From: Cloeon dipterum
Lineage: Eukaryota; Arthropoda; Insecta; Ephemeroptera; Baetidae
Reading direction: 5' to 3'
DNA length: 64,000 bases
Assembly: GCF_949628265.1 (NCBI RefSeq)
Contig: NC_088789.1
Location: forward strand, 14,934,886-14,998,885
This document shows positions 18,260-34,528 of the stretch, one piece after another. The notes below the pieces were generated by a model, which searched no databases, was not told where the DNA came from, and saw only the letters and a list, made by a program, of their open reading frames with translations. Each line of letters begins with the position of its first letter. Within the stretch, counting starts at the first letter, position 1. Position numbers and translations under genes: made by a program.

Positions 18260-20200
18260 ATGAGCGGCTTCCGCGTCCTGGTCATCTGCGGCCCGTCCGG
18301 CACCGGCAAGTCGACGCTCGTCGGCCGCCTCATGTCCGAGTTCTCCGAGATGTTCGGCTTCAGTGTGTCCCACACGACGCGCAAGCCGCGGCCGGGCGAG
18401 AACGATGGTGTCCACTACCACTTTGTCAGCCTCGACGACATGCAGGCCGCCGTGCAGCGCGGAGAGTTTATCGAGTCGGCCACTTTTTCCGGCAATATGT
18501 ACGGCACCAGGTTGGTATATCCGTTTCTTTTTCTGCGGATTTATAGTAACATTATCATTGCTTCATTTTGCGCTTTAAAATAACAAAGTAAAGCATTCGA
18601 CACACGTGCAAACGTGTCTAAGTAGGGATAAAAAAACTTGCGGCTTGTTGTGATCTCAAGGTTGCAAAAACTCGCAAGTCCTTATCAGTATTTATTATTG
18701 CACTAGCTTCCTTTTAATTTTTACTAAAGAAGAAATATTTCAATCCCCAATAATTTTTTAGCTCTCTGATTTCTGAGAAAAATCTTGGGAACAACTGGGT
18801 GATTAGAATATTATGCAATTATTGGAGTATCTTTTAAGTTATATAAACTTAAAAACCAGCCGATTTTACATTTTCCCCACCCCTCTATTACGAATATTCA
18901 CTCGGAGCATTATAAACGGTGAGGACCATTGGTTTTTAAAACAAGTGGAATGAGCTATGAGATACGTTGAAAATGAGTCCATTTTTTAGTTTTTCGGGGT
19001 GAGAAAACAAATAAAATGACCCCAGTATGACGAAGCTAATTTAACCCAAAAATACTACCTCCAGGGGCGAGGGGTGGGTCCCATTTCCGATCATGGCCTC
19101 AAAAATCATAATTAATTTTTTTAATCCAATTTGGATCGAAGCTGCTTGAAATATGGACGAAAATAACCATATTTCCAAAGACATTGATTTTCAGGGTGCA
19201 AAAACATTTTTTTCAACTTAGATCTCGATTATTTCAAAGAAGAGTAAAATAAGAATTGCAAATTTTTAACAATATAATATGTTACTACCATGTGCATGGG
19301 CATGGACCATATTTTGGCTATTTTCGATTTTCAAACTGTTTAATAGGTAGGCCAGAAACTTTTGAAAAATTCAACCACCTGATTTTTGTGACCTTGACCT
19401 ATGAAGTTGGTCACCATGAACAAAGGTAGAATATTTTTGACAAAAGATTTTTAGATTCTCCAATATGAACAAAAGTTACAACTCTCTAAAAATTACCTTT
19501 TCAATATTCGCAATTGTTGAGACCCTGTAAGATAGGTAATTTTACGAATACTGACTTAAAAAATAAAAAATTTAACATTGGTTTACTAGGACAAAACCAC
19601 CACCAAATTTAATAAAAATCTGAATACTCATGCCAAGCGTGTTCGCTTTTATTTATTTCATATATATGGCTTAAAAAAGAAAATGTTTTGTTCGCAATTT
19701 TCTAATTTTTCATTATTAAATTTCATCTTTCTTACGACTTCTGGGAAAATAAATAAGAAATAAAATTTGCACAATCTGAAGTCCAAAGCAAAGCCACTTA
19801 AAATTCGATTATTTTTTTTTAAATCTCGATTCATGGATTAATTTTTTGCAGTAAAAAGGCCGTGGAAGACGTGACGAAGAAGGGCCGCGTCTGCATTTTG
19901 GACATCGACTGTCAGGGCGTGCGGCAGGTGAAGAAGGTGCCCGACCTGCGTGCCCTGTACGTGTTCGTGAAGCCGCCGTCGCTGGAATCGCTGGAAGCTA
20001 GGCTGCGCGGCCGCAACACTGAGACCGAGGAGAGTCTGAATCGGCGGCTGGTGGCCGCCAAGGCTGAGCTTGAGTATGGCGAGCAGCCGGGCAATTTTGA
20101 CCTGGTGATGGTTAACGACAACCTGGATACTTCATACGAAACTCTGCGCTCCTTCCTGCTGCCGCATTTGCAAGCCCTGCGCTCAGGTGAGCAAGAGTGA
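18260..20200 (+). CDS. GUK1: Guanylate kinase
   Basis: Transfers phosphate from ATP to GMP, giving GDP, in cytosolic purine nucleotide metabolism. Two exons, 18260-18510 and 19852-20200, join in phase (AG plus T gives Ser) to 199 residues, the usual monofunctional length. Visible motifs in order are the P-loop GPSGTGKST near residue 10, the GMP-binding block SHTTRKPRPGENDGVHYHF near residues 35-55, FIESATFSGNMYGTS, and CILDIDCQGV before the lid region RLRGRNTETEESLNRRL. It lacks the PDZ and SH3 modules of MAGUK proteins, so it is a true enzyme. The 1.3-kb intron is AT-rich with no other gene. The start codon is the first ATG and comes right before the P-loop strand. Confidence 0.95.
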
Positions 20201-20800
20201 GAGAGCCCTGTCCACCACCACCACAAATCCAAGACAGCTTGATTTGTTTCCACCACCCTCACCTCTGTAAATCAACTTAATTAATATCTAGCGAATGTGA
20301 TTGTGTCGGTTTGACTAACACTGCCTGCCTGCTGTTGACGAAATCTACCTCCAAGAGCGCCGAAAGAAAGTCTCAAGCGCTGTGCAGACTGGTTTTGTGC
20401 GTTGACTTTCTGCGCGGTTTTCGGCTCTTTGCTCTAGTTATCAGGTGACTGGTTCTACCTTCTGAAAGGCAGCTTAACTTCTAGTCCTAGCCAAAGAGTC
20501 GTTCAGTTCAGCCAATGGTAGCTGTCGCGAATTGACATTTCTTTGCTCACTCATATTGTGACTCACATCAAACTATCTGTTTTTCAATGGGTTGTAGAAC
20601 AGTAGATTCTTTTGTAAATCTGTAGAACTTTGGGTCTAATAGCTTATCATGTTTATAAAAATACCTTGTTTTTGTAGATTTGTCTCGTCCAAACTGTAAA
20701 TTTTACCTTTCATTTCATGGAGCCCTTGTAAAAAAATATTTTTACAGGCATGATGTGTATATAAATCCACAAAAAATTAAAATCACGTAATAACCACATC

Positions 20801-21409
20801 TCAAGTATTTTCATAAAAATTTAGAAATTGGTTCTTCGCGGTCTGACCAAGACAAAGTCCTTGTTTATCTTGCCCCTTTAAATCATGAAGCAGCATTGTG
20901 GAACCTCTACTATTTTCTTTGTATTTTAAACATTCCAAGTAGTATATACTAAGCCGAAAATCGCGCAAAAATGTCGAGTGAATGCCGTTGGTTAATGGGA
21001 CTGAATTGCACAGCCTGCGTGCTCGCCTTGCAGAAGGGCTGGCTGCCACCCTGGAGAGGCTGCTGCGGCTCAGGAAGCAGGGTGTCCACCACCTGCACGC
21101 ACCCCCGGCCTCAGGACGCCTAGGACTGCTGAGTTTCGCCTCACTCTGTTGCATTTCCAACTTCCTCATTTTCATGCTGTTCAGCTTTATTTTCGACGAC
21201 AAATGATCACTCAATTGTTGTTTTTCTGTTGGATGAAGTTGCTGTACGTTTACTCCCTCCTTTATTATTTTCTCTTGCTCTTTTACATGAATATAGTGAT
21301 CTAAGAAGTATTGTACCGTGTATTGTAATATATTATTGCAATAATTGATTGCGCGTTTGCTGCTGCTCCAAGTGTAGTCAGCTATCGTAATAAAGTTGGA
21401 AAATAGCAT
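20801..21409 (-). CDS. Hypothetical 202-codon open frame, unrecognised
   Basis: Single uninterrupted frame from an ATG on the minus strand, tail-to-tail with guanylate kinase. The first 100 residues lie in AT-rich DNA, where such a long frame is unusual. They look protein-like: a Tyr/Asn-rich start, then a charged possible coiled coil (HVKEQEKIIKEGV, EKQQLSDHL). The second half crosses a GC-rich patch (20990-21130) and becomes Arg/Ser-rich. A different minus-strand frame there reads more naturally after a possible cag acceptor at 21103-21105 (VVDTLLPEPQQPL). The true model may therefore be spliced. I do not recognise the family, and the frame may be non-coding. Confidence 0.25.
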   Translation of the reverse strand: MLFSNFITIADYTWSSSKRAINYCNNILQYTVQYFLDHYIHVKEQEKIIKEGVNVQQLHPTEKQQLSDHLSSKIKLNSMKMRKLEMQQSEAKLSSPRRPEAGGACRWWTPCFLSRSSLSRVAASPSARRARRLCNSVPLTNGIHSTFLRDFRLSIYYLECLKYKENSRGSTMLLHDLKGQDKQGLCLGQTAKNQFLNFYENT

Positions 21410-23450
21410 TTTTTAGAATGTGCTCATGAAAAAAAACGAATTTTCTCTCACAAATTTTTACCCAGTAGTTACTATATACTCCACTTTACTGCGCTTGAAC
21501 AGGTTTTTATCTTATTTGTGTACTGTCTGAGCAGGAAAACTTGAAATCACGCTTTTCTGTTGTGCAATTCGCACGTAATCGATCAGGAAAACGCAGCAGT
21601 TTCAAGTGTGTCTGGGGATTTTGTTGTTTCAATGCAGCCAATTAATCAAACTTCTTCATAAAAACAAATTGCTGATGAGGGTTTCCAATATCTACTATCA
21701 AATGGTTGTTGCTAACTACCTCATTTAAATAATATAATAGTATGAGCGAGATACAATACGAGACGAGTAGAAGATGTTATTTGATTGAGAGATAACGGCA
21801 GTCTCCTTGCACTATTTTGTCCACTCGCTCTTCAAGTGCACGTGTATACCACTACTCTGATTATTCTATTATTTGCATCAAGCACTTTCTCGCATATAAT
21901 ACATACTCAACTTCATTTAAAGGTTGTTGACTGCTAGGTTTTATAAAGTCTCTTGATTATCTTTTGTCAGATATCGACAAAGCAATTTGAGTAACTAGTA
22001 ATTTATCATTTTCAAACAATTCAACAAAAGGCTTTTATAATTTTTAAATAATTTTCCAAGTCAAGAAATCCTGAGAGATATAAAAAATTGGTTATATTTT
22101 GTAACAATAAGTAGAATCGATCGTGCGCCGCTGATGGTCCTCCTGAGAAATGTTGCGACAGACGGCAGCTATACCCAGTACTTTTAGTTGATATAGAGGC
22201 GAAAGATGTTGCTGACAAAATATTGGGCAGGGACAAAGGTCATGCATGTGTCCAGCGAATGATGCCCCCACTCCGGCTGGTGTCCCCACTTCATCTTCAA
22301 GAGTGAGCGGCCATTTAATGTAGCAACAACCGATTGGGGCAACAGCGAGGAATGGAGAGAACCTGCCGCCGATACAGAGATAACAAGCAGCGGTAGAAAC
22401 TAAGCGGGCTCATTGTCAGTAGCATTCCACAGACTATTCGGTATCATCTGTGCATCGTCTTCGCTCTCATCCAGTTTAAATAAAAGCAGGTAAGAATAAT
22501 TTCCTCCCGTCCAGTGTCTGTCTTTCTTCAAAATTTGGCTCGGTGCCGTCGCGCTCCACCTGCTAATTATCGTTGCTTATGTAAGTAATTATAGGCTCGG
22601 TCGCTCGCGAAAGTGTGTTACGCGAGAGCTAATTCGGCAATTTTAGACGTAATGCTAATTAAGCGATGCGCTCCTCCAATCAAAAAGGAACGAGACTTCA
22701 TTATAATTGCGGTTAATTTTTTCCTAAATTTCCAGCGCTGACTGGAGAGAAAGGGTAAAAAATTAAATCGTAATTTTTTCTCTTGTTTTTCAAGGACGGG
22801 CTGCTGAGATTTTGTGTCGCGGTCGCCCGAGACTGTTGAACACGCGTTTTTCTCGCTATTTTATCGGCCACTGCCCTTTAGGATTGACAGGCTCATCTTG
22901 CACAATTTCCTCTTTCCATTTAAAAAATGATAGATATAGATGACAATATAAAATGAAATTTTTAGGAGCATGAAGAGTCATAAGTCATAAAGTTATATAA
23001 CAGAGAACAATTATCACGTATTTCGCGTATTTCACATTTTTAAGAAAAATTGATTTACTGAAAAATAGCAATGATATCAAAAAATTGTTAGTTCAATACC
23101 ATTCAATTAAAAAACAAAAATGAATTTCATGTCTTCAAAAGATAAGGCATTCAAATACAAACTCAAGAAATAGAAGAGTAAAAACGACGTATTAAAGAAA
23201 AACTGGGTCAGATTTTACGTTTTAAATCTTTAATAAAAACAACAACAATTTCCAAGAAGACAATGAACGCATATAAAACTAATTACTTTTGCAAATCATA
23301 AAATGACAATATTAACGCTGCATAAATTAACGAGCCGCGCACGCTGCTCTTCGATTTTGCTCCTAATCTCCATTCGGCATCTGCCTCTCTCATTAGTGAG
23401 TACGCATTTATTTATCTCAGCGCATTTTTCAGCGAAATAGAGAGGAAAAA
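21410..23450. other. Region upstream of LRRC58
   Basis: No conserved coding exon is visible. A good donor (AAGCAG followed by GTAAGA at 22490) and a cag acceptor at 23430-23432, just before the LRRC58 ATG, would allow a spliced 5' UTR exon ending at 22489 for that gene. This is inference from splice sites only. Confidence 0.35.
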
Positions 23451-25355
23451 ATGGAATGGTCTTCGTCGGGGTCAGACGACAGCGGATCCGAGGGCGTGCT
23501 GGACGCGTCGCAGATGGGAAACGCGGAGGCGGTGGCCGGCAACCTGGAGCGGCTCGTGCTGTCGGCCAGCGGTGACAAGCAGGAGAACCCGAAAACGATG
23601 AGCCGCTTCCGCCGGCTACATACGCTCAACCTCAGTTGCAATGCCCTGACCGAGGTGCCGTCCGTCCTACAGCAATGTGCCAAGCTTGAGAAACTGAGTC
23701 TCCGATCCAACAGGCTTACCGACCTGCCCAAGTGGATGGCTAGCCTGAAAAACCTGCGCCAACTGAATCTCTCCGGAAACGGTCTTAAACAATTTCCCTT
23801 GCCCATCCTCGAGTTGACAAACCTCAAGTAGGTTTTTATTTTGTGTTGTTTTTCTGGAAAATAAATTATAAAATTATATATTTCCCGCGTAGATACTTGT
23901 ATATGGGAGGAAATGTATTGGAATCGCTTCCCTCAGCCATAGACAAGCTGGAAAAGTAAGTATTTTTTCCGTAAAACCTTTGAATTGATATCTTATTTAG
24001 TCAGTTCCGAAATGAGAGCTTGGTATTTGATAAAAACATTAATGCTCTTGTTCACTCTAAATTTTTACAAAAAATAACATTTTTAGAATTTGCATAAATT
24101 TAATTTTGAGATCACATATTCTATCAAAATTTTTTTCTTGCAATAATTGGTGTAAATATATTAGTCTGCAGATTTTGTACCTTGGTGGGAACCAATTAGT
24201 GGAGGTGCCACACACTTTAGGAAACATGCTGACCCTGACTGCGTTGGTTTTGTGCGACAACAAATTGAGAGCGCTCCCTCAGTGCATCGCGCAGCTGGAA
24301 AATCTGCGTTCACTCCTGCTACATAAGAATCAGCTCCGTACGCTTCCTCAGGAAATCGTCGGTTTAAGGGGATTAAGAGAGGTGCGTTAATTTTTTTTAT
24401 CAAATTAACCTTTTATTCTAAATTTAGACATGTCTGGCAAATTTTAAGTGGGACACGTCTCCGATTGACGTAACACATTCAATTCGCGCCTGCCGTTTGA
24501 AGCACGTGCATAAGATAAGCCAGATAAGAAGGCTCCACAGAAATTCTTTTCATTGTTGCCGGGGTGACAATAATCTCGATATCATCTAATTAATTTGTAC
24601 TTATTATCTGATAAAAACAAAATAATTTAATGTAAACTACTTCCTGACCTTCATTTTATGGTAATTTGGACTACACTGAAAATTGATCGGTTTTAGGTGC
24701 AAATTTAGTCTGCTCCAAATAGAGTCAAGGGAGAAAACACCCAAAAATCGATTTCTTTTTACAAGCAATTTGCTTTGCATTCATTCTACCCTCGTATGTA
24801 TGTACATAATAAAATATTCGACGGCCCCCTTGCCGTGTTTCGGAGAGTGAGTCAAATGAATAATTTATATCTCTTGTGTCTTGGCCGCAGCTGAGTCTAC
24901 GTGACAACCCGCTGGTGGTGCGTTTTGTGCGCGACATGGCCCAGCAGGTGCCCACCCTGCGCGAACTGGCTGCGCGTGTTGTCTCCTCGAATCGGCTCCC
25001 ATACTCGACCCTGCCCCTTACCCTGAAGAAGTACCTTGACACTGCCCACCACTGCGTCAATCCCATGTGCCAGGGTAAAAATAAAATAAAATTTGTTTTT
25101 ATAGACCGACAAAAATTATGACATTTAATTTTAAGTTAATAAAATAAACATTTCTCCCTCTAACGGTAGATGCTATCGTTTTCAGGCGTGTTTTTCGACA
25201 GCCGCGTGGAGCACGTCAAATTTGTAGACTTCTGCGGCAAATACCGAGTGCCCCTTCTGCACTACTTGTGTTCCCAGCGCTGTGCCAACGGTCCGGACGC
25301 CGATCTGCCCCCGGAGGCGGGCCAACGCCTTTTGCGCAAGGTGCTGCTTGGCTGA
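23451..25355 (+). CDS. LRRC58: Leucine-rich repeat-containing protein 58
   Basis: Five exons: 23451-23827, 23893-23955, 24165-24381, 24891-25074 and 25186-25355. Phases agree and give 336 residues plus TGA. After an acidic/Ser-rich start, about seven leucine-rich repeats follow (LHTLNLSCNALTEVP, LEKLSLRSNRLTDLP, LQILYLGGNQLVEVP, LRSLLLHKNQLRTLP, LSLRDNPLVVRFVRD). The C-terminal module is diagnostic for LRRC58: CVNPMCQGVFFDSRVEHVKF, then VDFCGKYRVPLLHYLCSQRC and the ending RKVLLG. The paired cysteines suggest metal binding. The mammalian protein has been linked to substrate recruitment for a ubiquitin ligase; no catalytic domain is visible here. Exon 3 uses the tag acceptor at 24162-24164, because the nearer cag would break the repeat frame. 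Confidence 0.9.
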
Positions 25356-25743
25356 GTTTGGAGCAACAAACCAGGAAATCTTGTTATACGTCTATAAATA
25401 TACTTGTTGAGGGTGCGCATCTCTTGCTTCCCGCTCTGACGCACCAACAAATGATATTAACTCGCGTGCCAAATTCACTGAGAGAAGGACAAACGTATAA
25501 ATGTGTTTACGCTTTACAAACAGACACACGGTATCTCTGCGCTAACGCTAACCGCCGGACGGGTGGTGGTTTTGTCGGTCTCGTCTGCGAGCTCAAGAGG
25601 TCTCTCTTATCATTCTTGTAAAATCTGCACAAAGTTCAAACTAAAAATGATAGCAACATCGTGATACTAATTTCTATACACTAAACAATAGTTGTACAAC
25701 TCACAATTTTGTAATTAGACGATACGGTGTAGTTTGGCAGAAA

Positions 25744-25749
25744 AATAAA
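25744..25749 (+). terminator. Poly(A) signal of LRRC58
   Basis: AATAAA lies about 390 nt after the stop codon in AT-rich sequence. It is the last good signal before the opposing gene's signals. Confidence 0.6.
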
Positions 25750-25782
25750 AGATATTACTTTGTACAGCAATGTATTGGTATC

Positions 25783-25801
25783 TTTATTTGTAATATTTAT
25801 T
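25783..25801 (-). terminator. Tandem poly(A) signals of GSK-3/shaggy
   Basis: Two AATAAA hexamers on the minus strand (25801-25796 and 25788-25783), about 670 nt after the kinase stop codon. Confidence 0.5.
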
Positions 25802-26461
25802 TCCTGTCAATCGTAATTGATTAATGCAATTTTTAATTTTAAACTTGTGAGGGTGCTTCGTCAGAAACAGATTAGATACATCTTTTGCTCTTGGGAGGGG
25901 GCCAGGACTGTGGGGGGATGAGAATTACTTGGTTTCGATTTTCAAGTAGGAGGAGAAGGAGGAGTAGGAGGGAAAGGGCGGCTGTTTGCGACTAAAACAA
26001 CTGTGAGGGCTGAACAGGGTGGGAAATGGGGCTGGTGGGGCAGCATTATGTACAGCGACCAATTTAAAACACACGACAACGCACGGGCTTTATATCGAAA
26101 TGAGAAGAGAAACTGAAAGAGTTAAGATCAGCAGCAGCTCAACAACTCAACAACCAATCAACAAGAACGGACAGCCTCCCTAACAAGATAATATAGTTTA
26201 TTTATATCAAAAAGCCCCCAACGGGCCCCTTAGGGGTGCCAGGGCCCTCAAAGGCTGCCTCCACTACCGCCTACGAAGAGAAAGAGTGCGCGCATTTTTT
26301 TGCTTAATTTTTCCTCCAAGGAAAGTCATTGAGGAGGAGGCTACTTTGCTCTAGTTTCTTTTCTTTCTTTCTTTTCTTTCAAATACAGGTTGCGACACTG
26401 AAGATTAATGCATACACTGGTCTGGCTGCCGGGGGCTCGAGCGGCGGCGTTTGGTGGGCGC

Positions 26462-31501
<5,040 letters not shown>

Positions 31502-31700
31502 TGCTCGGCTGTCTAGAGGCCGTGGGTGTCGTCACATCGTCCGCGCGTCCACAGCTTCGCCACCGAAGGCTCTACACTTAACGTATTCGGCCCGAATTCG
31601 ACCAGAAAACACTTCACTATTACTTCAGTCGCTTCAACGCCGATCAACATGGCCGTCGGCCCGATCTCGCCCGATTGTGACGTCACGCCCCCACCTATCA

Positions 31701-32568
31701 TCGAGATCGGTCGATTCCAGTGAAACTCTTCCACCTTTTTTACCCAAACAAGAGGGCATTTTCAAAATCTAATCTAGTCGTAAGTAAGAATAAAGTACCT
31801 TGGTTGAAATTCCAAAATTTTAAATCCATTTTTTCTCGCGTGAAATTTCTCTCCGCTCTTCATCGAAGCTCTTATCGCTATCGATGATGGGCCGAACCGC
31901 TGAAATCCCATTTTTCTTTACCTCCCCTCTCTGCCGGCCGTTCACGTCATCGGGAGACAGCGTTGGCATTGGACAAATCCGCAGCGCCGCATTACGAACG
32001 CGCGAACATAAAATACATGGGGCCAAGGGATTATACTCTTCTCTTCGAAATTGACGCGTGAATCTGATTTTAATTCGACGCAATTTTAAAGAAAACGCAA
32101 TTCCGTCGCAGGAAAATAGCATGGTTCGATGACGAGAGTAGAAATAAGAAGAAAAATTAATATGATTATGATAATGAGGAAAATAATTTAAGAAGTTCTG
32201 CAACCCGCTTGGTAACTGTGTCCGCCAAATTGCATACTGGTTTCTCCGCGCGTAGGGGTCGAGTTTCAGCAAATAAAATTTATAAGTGCAAGACCAAGCA
32301 AACAAGATAAAAAATGTGCGCTGCATTTCACAGAAATTCCTAGGCAAACTGCTTGCAAAATTGCGTTTCTACGTATTCCGTTATTATTCATCCGATTACA
32401 CCAAATTCGATTGCACGCACCTCTTGATTGAAGGCGTGTGCGCATGCCTACTAGTTTTAGAGTGTTGATAGCAGTAATTTGTAAAAGCGCACGGCTTTTC
32501 AGTGCATATATGGCTCCACCCTTCTGACAGATGACACGGCTGGGTTCTCACAATCAGTTGCGCTGAAA
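31701..32568. other. Divergent promoter region between GSK-3 and the PHETA-like gene
   Basis: Upstream of both start codons. A TATATGG motif lies near 32507 and an arthropod-type initiator-like TCAGT near 32554, shortly before the PHETA ATG. Their spacing is not that of a classical TATA promoter. A 175-codon minus-strand frame (31820-32347) has no recognisable content. Confidence 0.35.
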
Positions 32569-33406
32569 ATGAAGATCAATGAGAAGAACTTAGCTGCTTT
32601 CGCGACTTCTTCAACGCCTGTCGACCGAGAGGGCTTTCTGCTCAAGAGGGGCGAAACAAACAAAGGGTACCAGAAGAGATGGTTCGTCCTTAAGGGAAAT
32701 CTGCTTTTCTACTTTGAGAAGAAGACTGACAAAGAGCCTGTAGGAATCGTCATTTTGGAGGGATGCACGATCGGTATACTAAGAGCGACGGGTTCCTGCG
32801 ATCAAAAATTTAAATCTCCACCAAAATTGCAGAGCTCACTGAAGATGAGGAGAATTTCGGGTTTAAAATCGTTTTTCACGGCCCTGGGAACAGGAGCTAT
32901 TATTTGGCAGCCGAATCGCAAGAATCGATGGAAGGCTGGATGAAGGTTCTTTCTTGCGCAAGTTATGACTTTATGAAATTAATGGTAGCAGAGTTACAAA
33001 AACAACTGGATGACATAGATGGTACGCTGTTTGCTGATTCTGATTGCTATTTAATTTAAATAATAGAAGTATTTTTCTCACTATCATTATTACATTATAT
33101 TGTACTGACAAATATTTTCAATTTTCAGAGTGCGCAAGCAGTAACAACTACCCTTCAGCGCCACCTAGGCAAAGGCACAACCCCTTCAACAAAAAAGAAG
33201 ACGCCACGCCTCAGGGAGCAGCGATAACGGTGTCACTTGCGCATCAAAGGTCGCAGAACATGCGTTCGAGCTACCGACCTGAAGATCTATTTCGACAGAG
33301 GAGCTCGACGTTCAATGAACTACACGTCGCGTACGGGAGAATGATTTTAGACTTGTGCCCCATTCGACCCACCACAAATGACCCTGACCTTCTTGTTGCT
33401 ATTTAA
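32569..33406 (+). CDS. PHETA1: Sesquipedalian/PHETA-like PH-domain endosomal protein
   Basis: Adaptor of endosomal recycling that binds the inositol phosphatase OCRL in vertebrates. Exons 32569-32773, 32833-33021 and 33129-33406 give 223 residues. The first intron is only 59 nt. The PH domain spans about residues 17-115, with VDREGFLLKRGETNKGYQKR, WFVLKGNLLFYFEKK and YYLAAESQESMEGWMKVL. A helix (MKLMVAELQKQLDDID) and a Pro/Arg-rich linker follow. Near the C-terminus, STFNELHVAYGRMI matches the phenylalanine-histidine (F and H) motif that family members use to bind OCRL. The start MKINEKNLAAFATSS resembles the family N-terminus (MKLNERSLAFYAT), which supports this ATG. The C-terminal 20 residues do not look conserved. 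Confidence 0.9.
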
Positions 33407-33751
33407 CTTAAATTAATGTTATCTGTTATTTAACGTGTGATACTTAACTTCACTTGAACCTGTCATCATAAACGTCTCTCTTAAAATTTCACCACCTTGT
33501 TACCTCATGTTTGTAAATAATATAGATTTAGAAACCATAGTGAATGATTTTGTTTTCACCTAGAGTGTTTTGCTGTGAATTTAACAAAACATTTACCTTG
33601 AGATAGCAAAATATATTTTACAACAAGTTCACATAATATTCAATTGATTTGGTAGTTGGGTCGCATAACCAAAAGCAGGTTGTAATGCCCAATATTTGAA
33701 GCCGAAACTTACAGGTACTCCAGTGTCCCAGTCCAACTTAATCTGCTTCAA
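33407..33751. other. Convergent 3' UTRs of the PHETA-like gene and GINS2
   Basis: AT-rich 345-base gap between two facing stop codons. It leaves room only for the two 3' UTRs. Confidence 0.55.
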
Positions 33752-34528
33752 CTATTGGGATGGCGAAGCAAAAGAGCTGCCCTGAGTTTGGCTTATTTGA
33801 GCCTCCATGGAACTTTCCTACAAAATTTAAAATATTTAAAAGTAAAAAACCTGTTACGTTTGCTCATGAAAATATCAATACATACCATTTGAAGACGCCG
33901 AATCATGTCCATGGAATGTGGAAGGAGCGGCCGAACGCTGTTAATCTCCATTAAGGTTAAATTGTCAACCCTTGCGTGTTTGCCACCGTCTTGCAGCAGC
34001 AAAGAACAAGAGGCTCTTGTTTTAGCTTGTCTTGAGTCCCAGATATCCTGTTATGATTATGTCAGTTTAGCAAAAAGAATGTTATGGTAAGAATTGTTAT
34101 TTTTCACCTTTAAAACGACTTTAATTTCTCCCGCCTGAGGAATATCTTCTGACGCTGCAGTCAAAAGCAATTGCGCTACTTCCATGAAATGTTCACTGGG
34201 CATTTTTGTAAACAGCCTGAAATTAATGTGTACATTAAAATCCTGTTTTCTAGACCTTTTTGTTTAAGTAGTTTATCACGTACTTTTCCTGTGTTTCCCT
34301 TTCTTTGATCTCCTCTAAGGTCTTAACATTCAGCCAAATTGGCGGCATGATGCGACACTTCCGTCTCTGCCGCAAATTGATGGCCAACCATAGCGGCACC
34401 TCGGCAGGCAGACCTGCCTTGAAAGGTCCAAAGTCCCCTGAGATCAGATGGAGGACGCCGAGGTCGAAATTAGGTGTGATACTGATTAACTCGCGCTCAG
34501 CGAGAAACTCGACTTCGCACGTGTCCAT
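33752..34528 (-). CDS. GINS2: DNA replication complex GINS subunit Psf2
   Basis: One of four GINS subunits. GINS joins Cdc45 and MCM2-7 to form the replicative CMG helicase in the nucleus. Exons on the minus strand: 34528-34284, 34216-34108, 34047-33886 and 33817-33752, giving 193 residues, close to the human length of 185. The N-terminus carries the family signature: MDTCEVEFLAERELISITPN, then LISGDFGPFKAGLPAEVPLW and LAINLRQRRKCRIMPPIWL. The helical middle (SEHFMEVAQLLL, DIPQAGEIKVVLKDIWDSR) and VDNLTLMEIN complete the domain. The short last exon encodes a Ser/Gln-rich tail like that of the human protein. All introns are GT-AG. Confidence 0.94.

Larger units (their letters stand above)
25356..26461. 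other. Convergent 3' UTRs of LRRC58 and GSK-3
   Basis: LRRC58 (+) has AATAAA at 25744-25749. GSK-3 (-) has minus-strand AATAAA at 25796-25801 and 25783-25788. The two transcripts should therefore end within a few tens of bases of each other, or overlap. Nothing coding is visible. Confidence 0.6.

Noticed and set aside
18780-19680. Possible transposon remnant in the guanylate kinase intron, sharing GTGACCTTGAC with 3905-3915
   Set aside because: Only about 11 bases match. That is too short to call a repeat without an alignment.
22021-22289. Minus-strand frames with several cysteines (HMHDLCPCPIFC)
   Set aside because: Considered as an upstream exon of the 202-codon frame. No matching splice sites or family could be shown.
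24172-24381. LRRC58 exon 3 starting after the cag at 24169-24171
   Set aside because: That phase destroys the leucine-rich repeat. The tag acceptor ending at 24164 restores LENLQILYLGGN.
31820-32347. 175-codon minus-strand frame upstream of the PHETA-like gene
   Set aside because: No recognisable motif, it lies in the promoter region, and its composition looks like translated AT-rich noncoding DNA.
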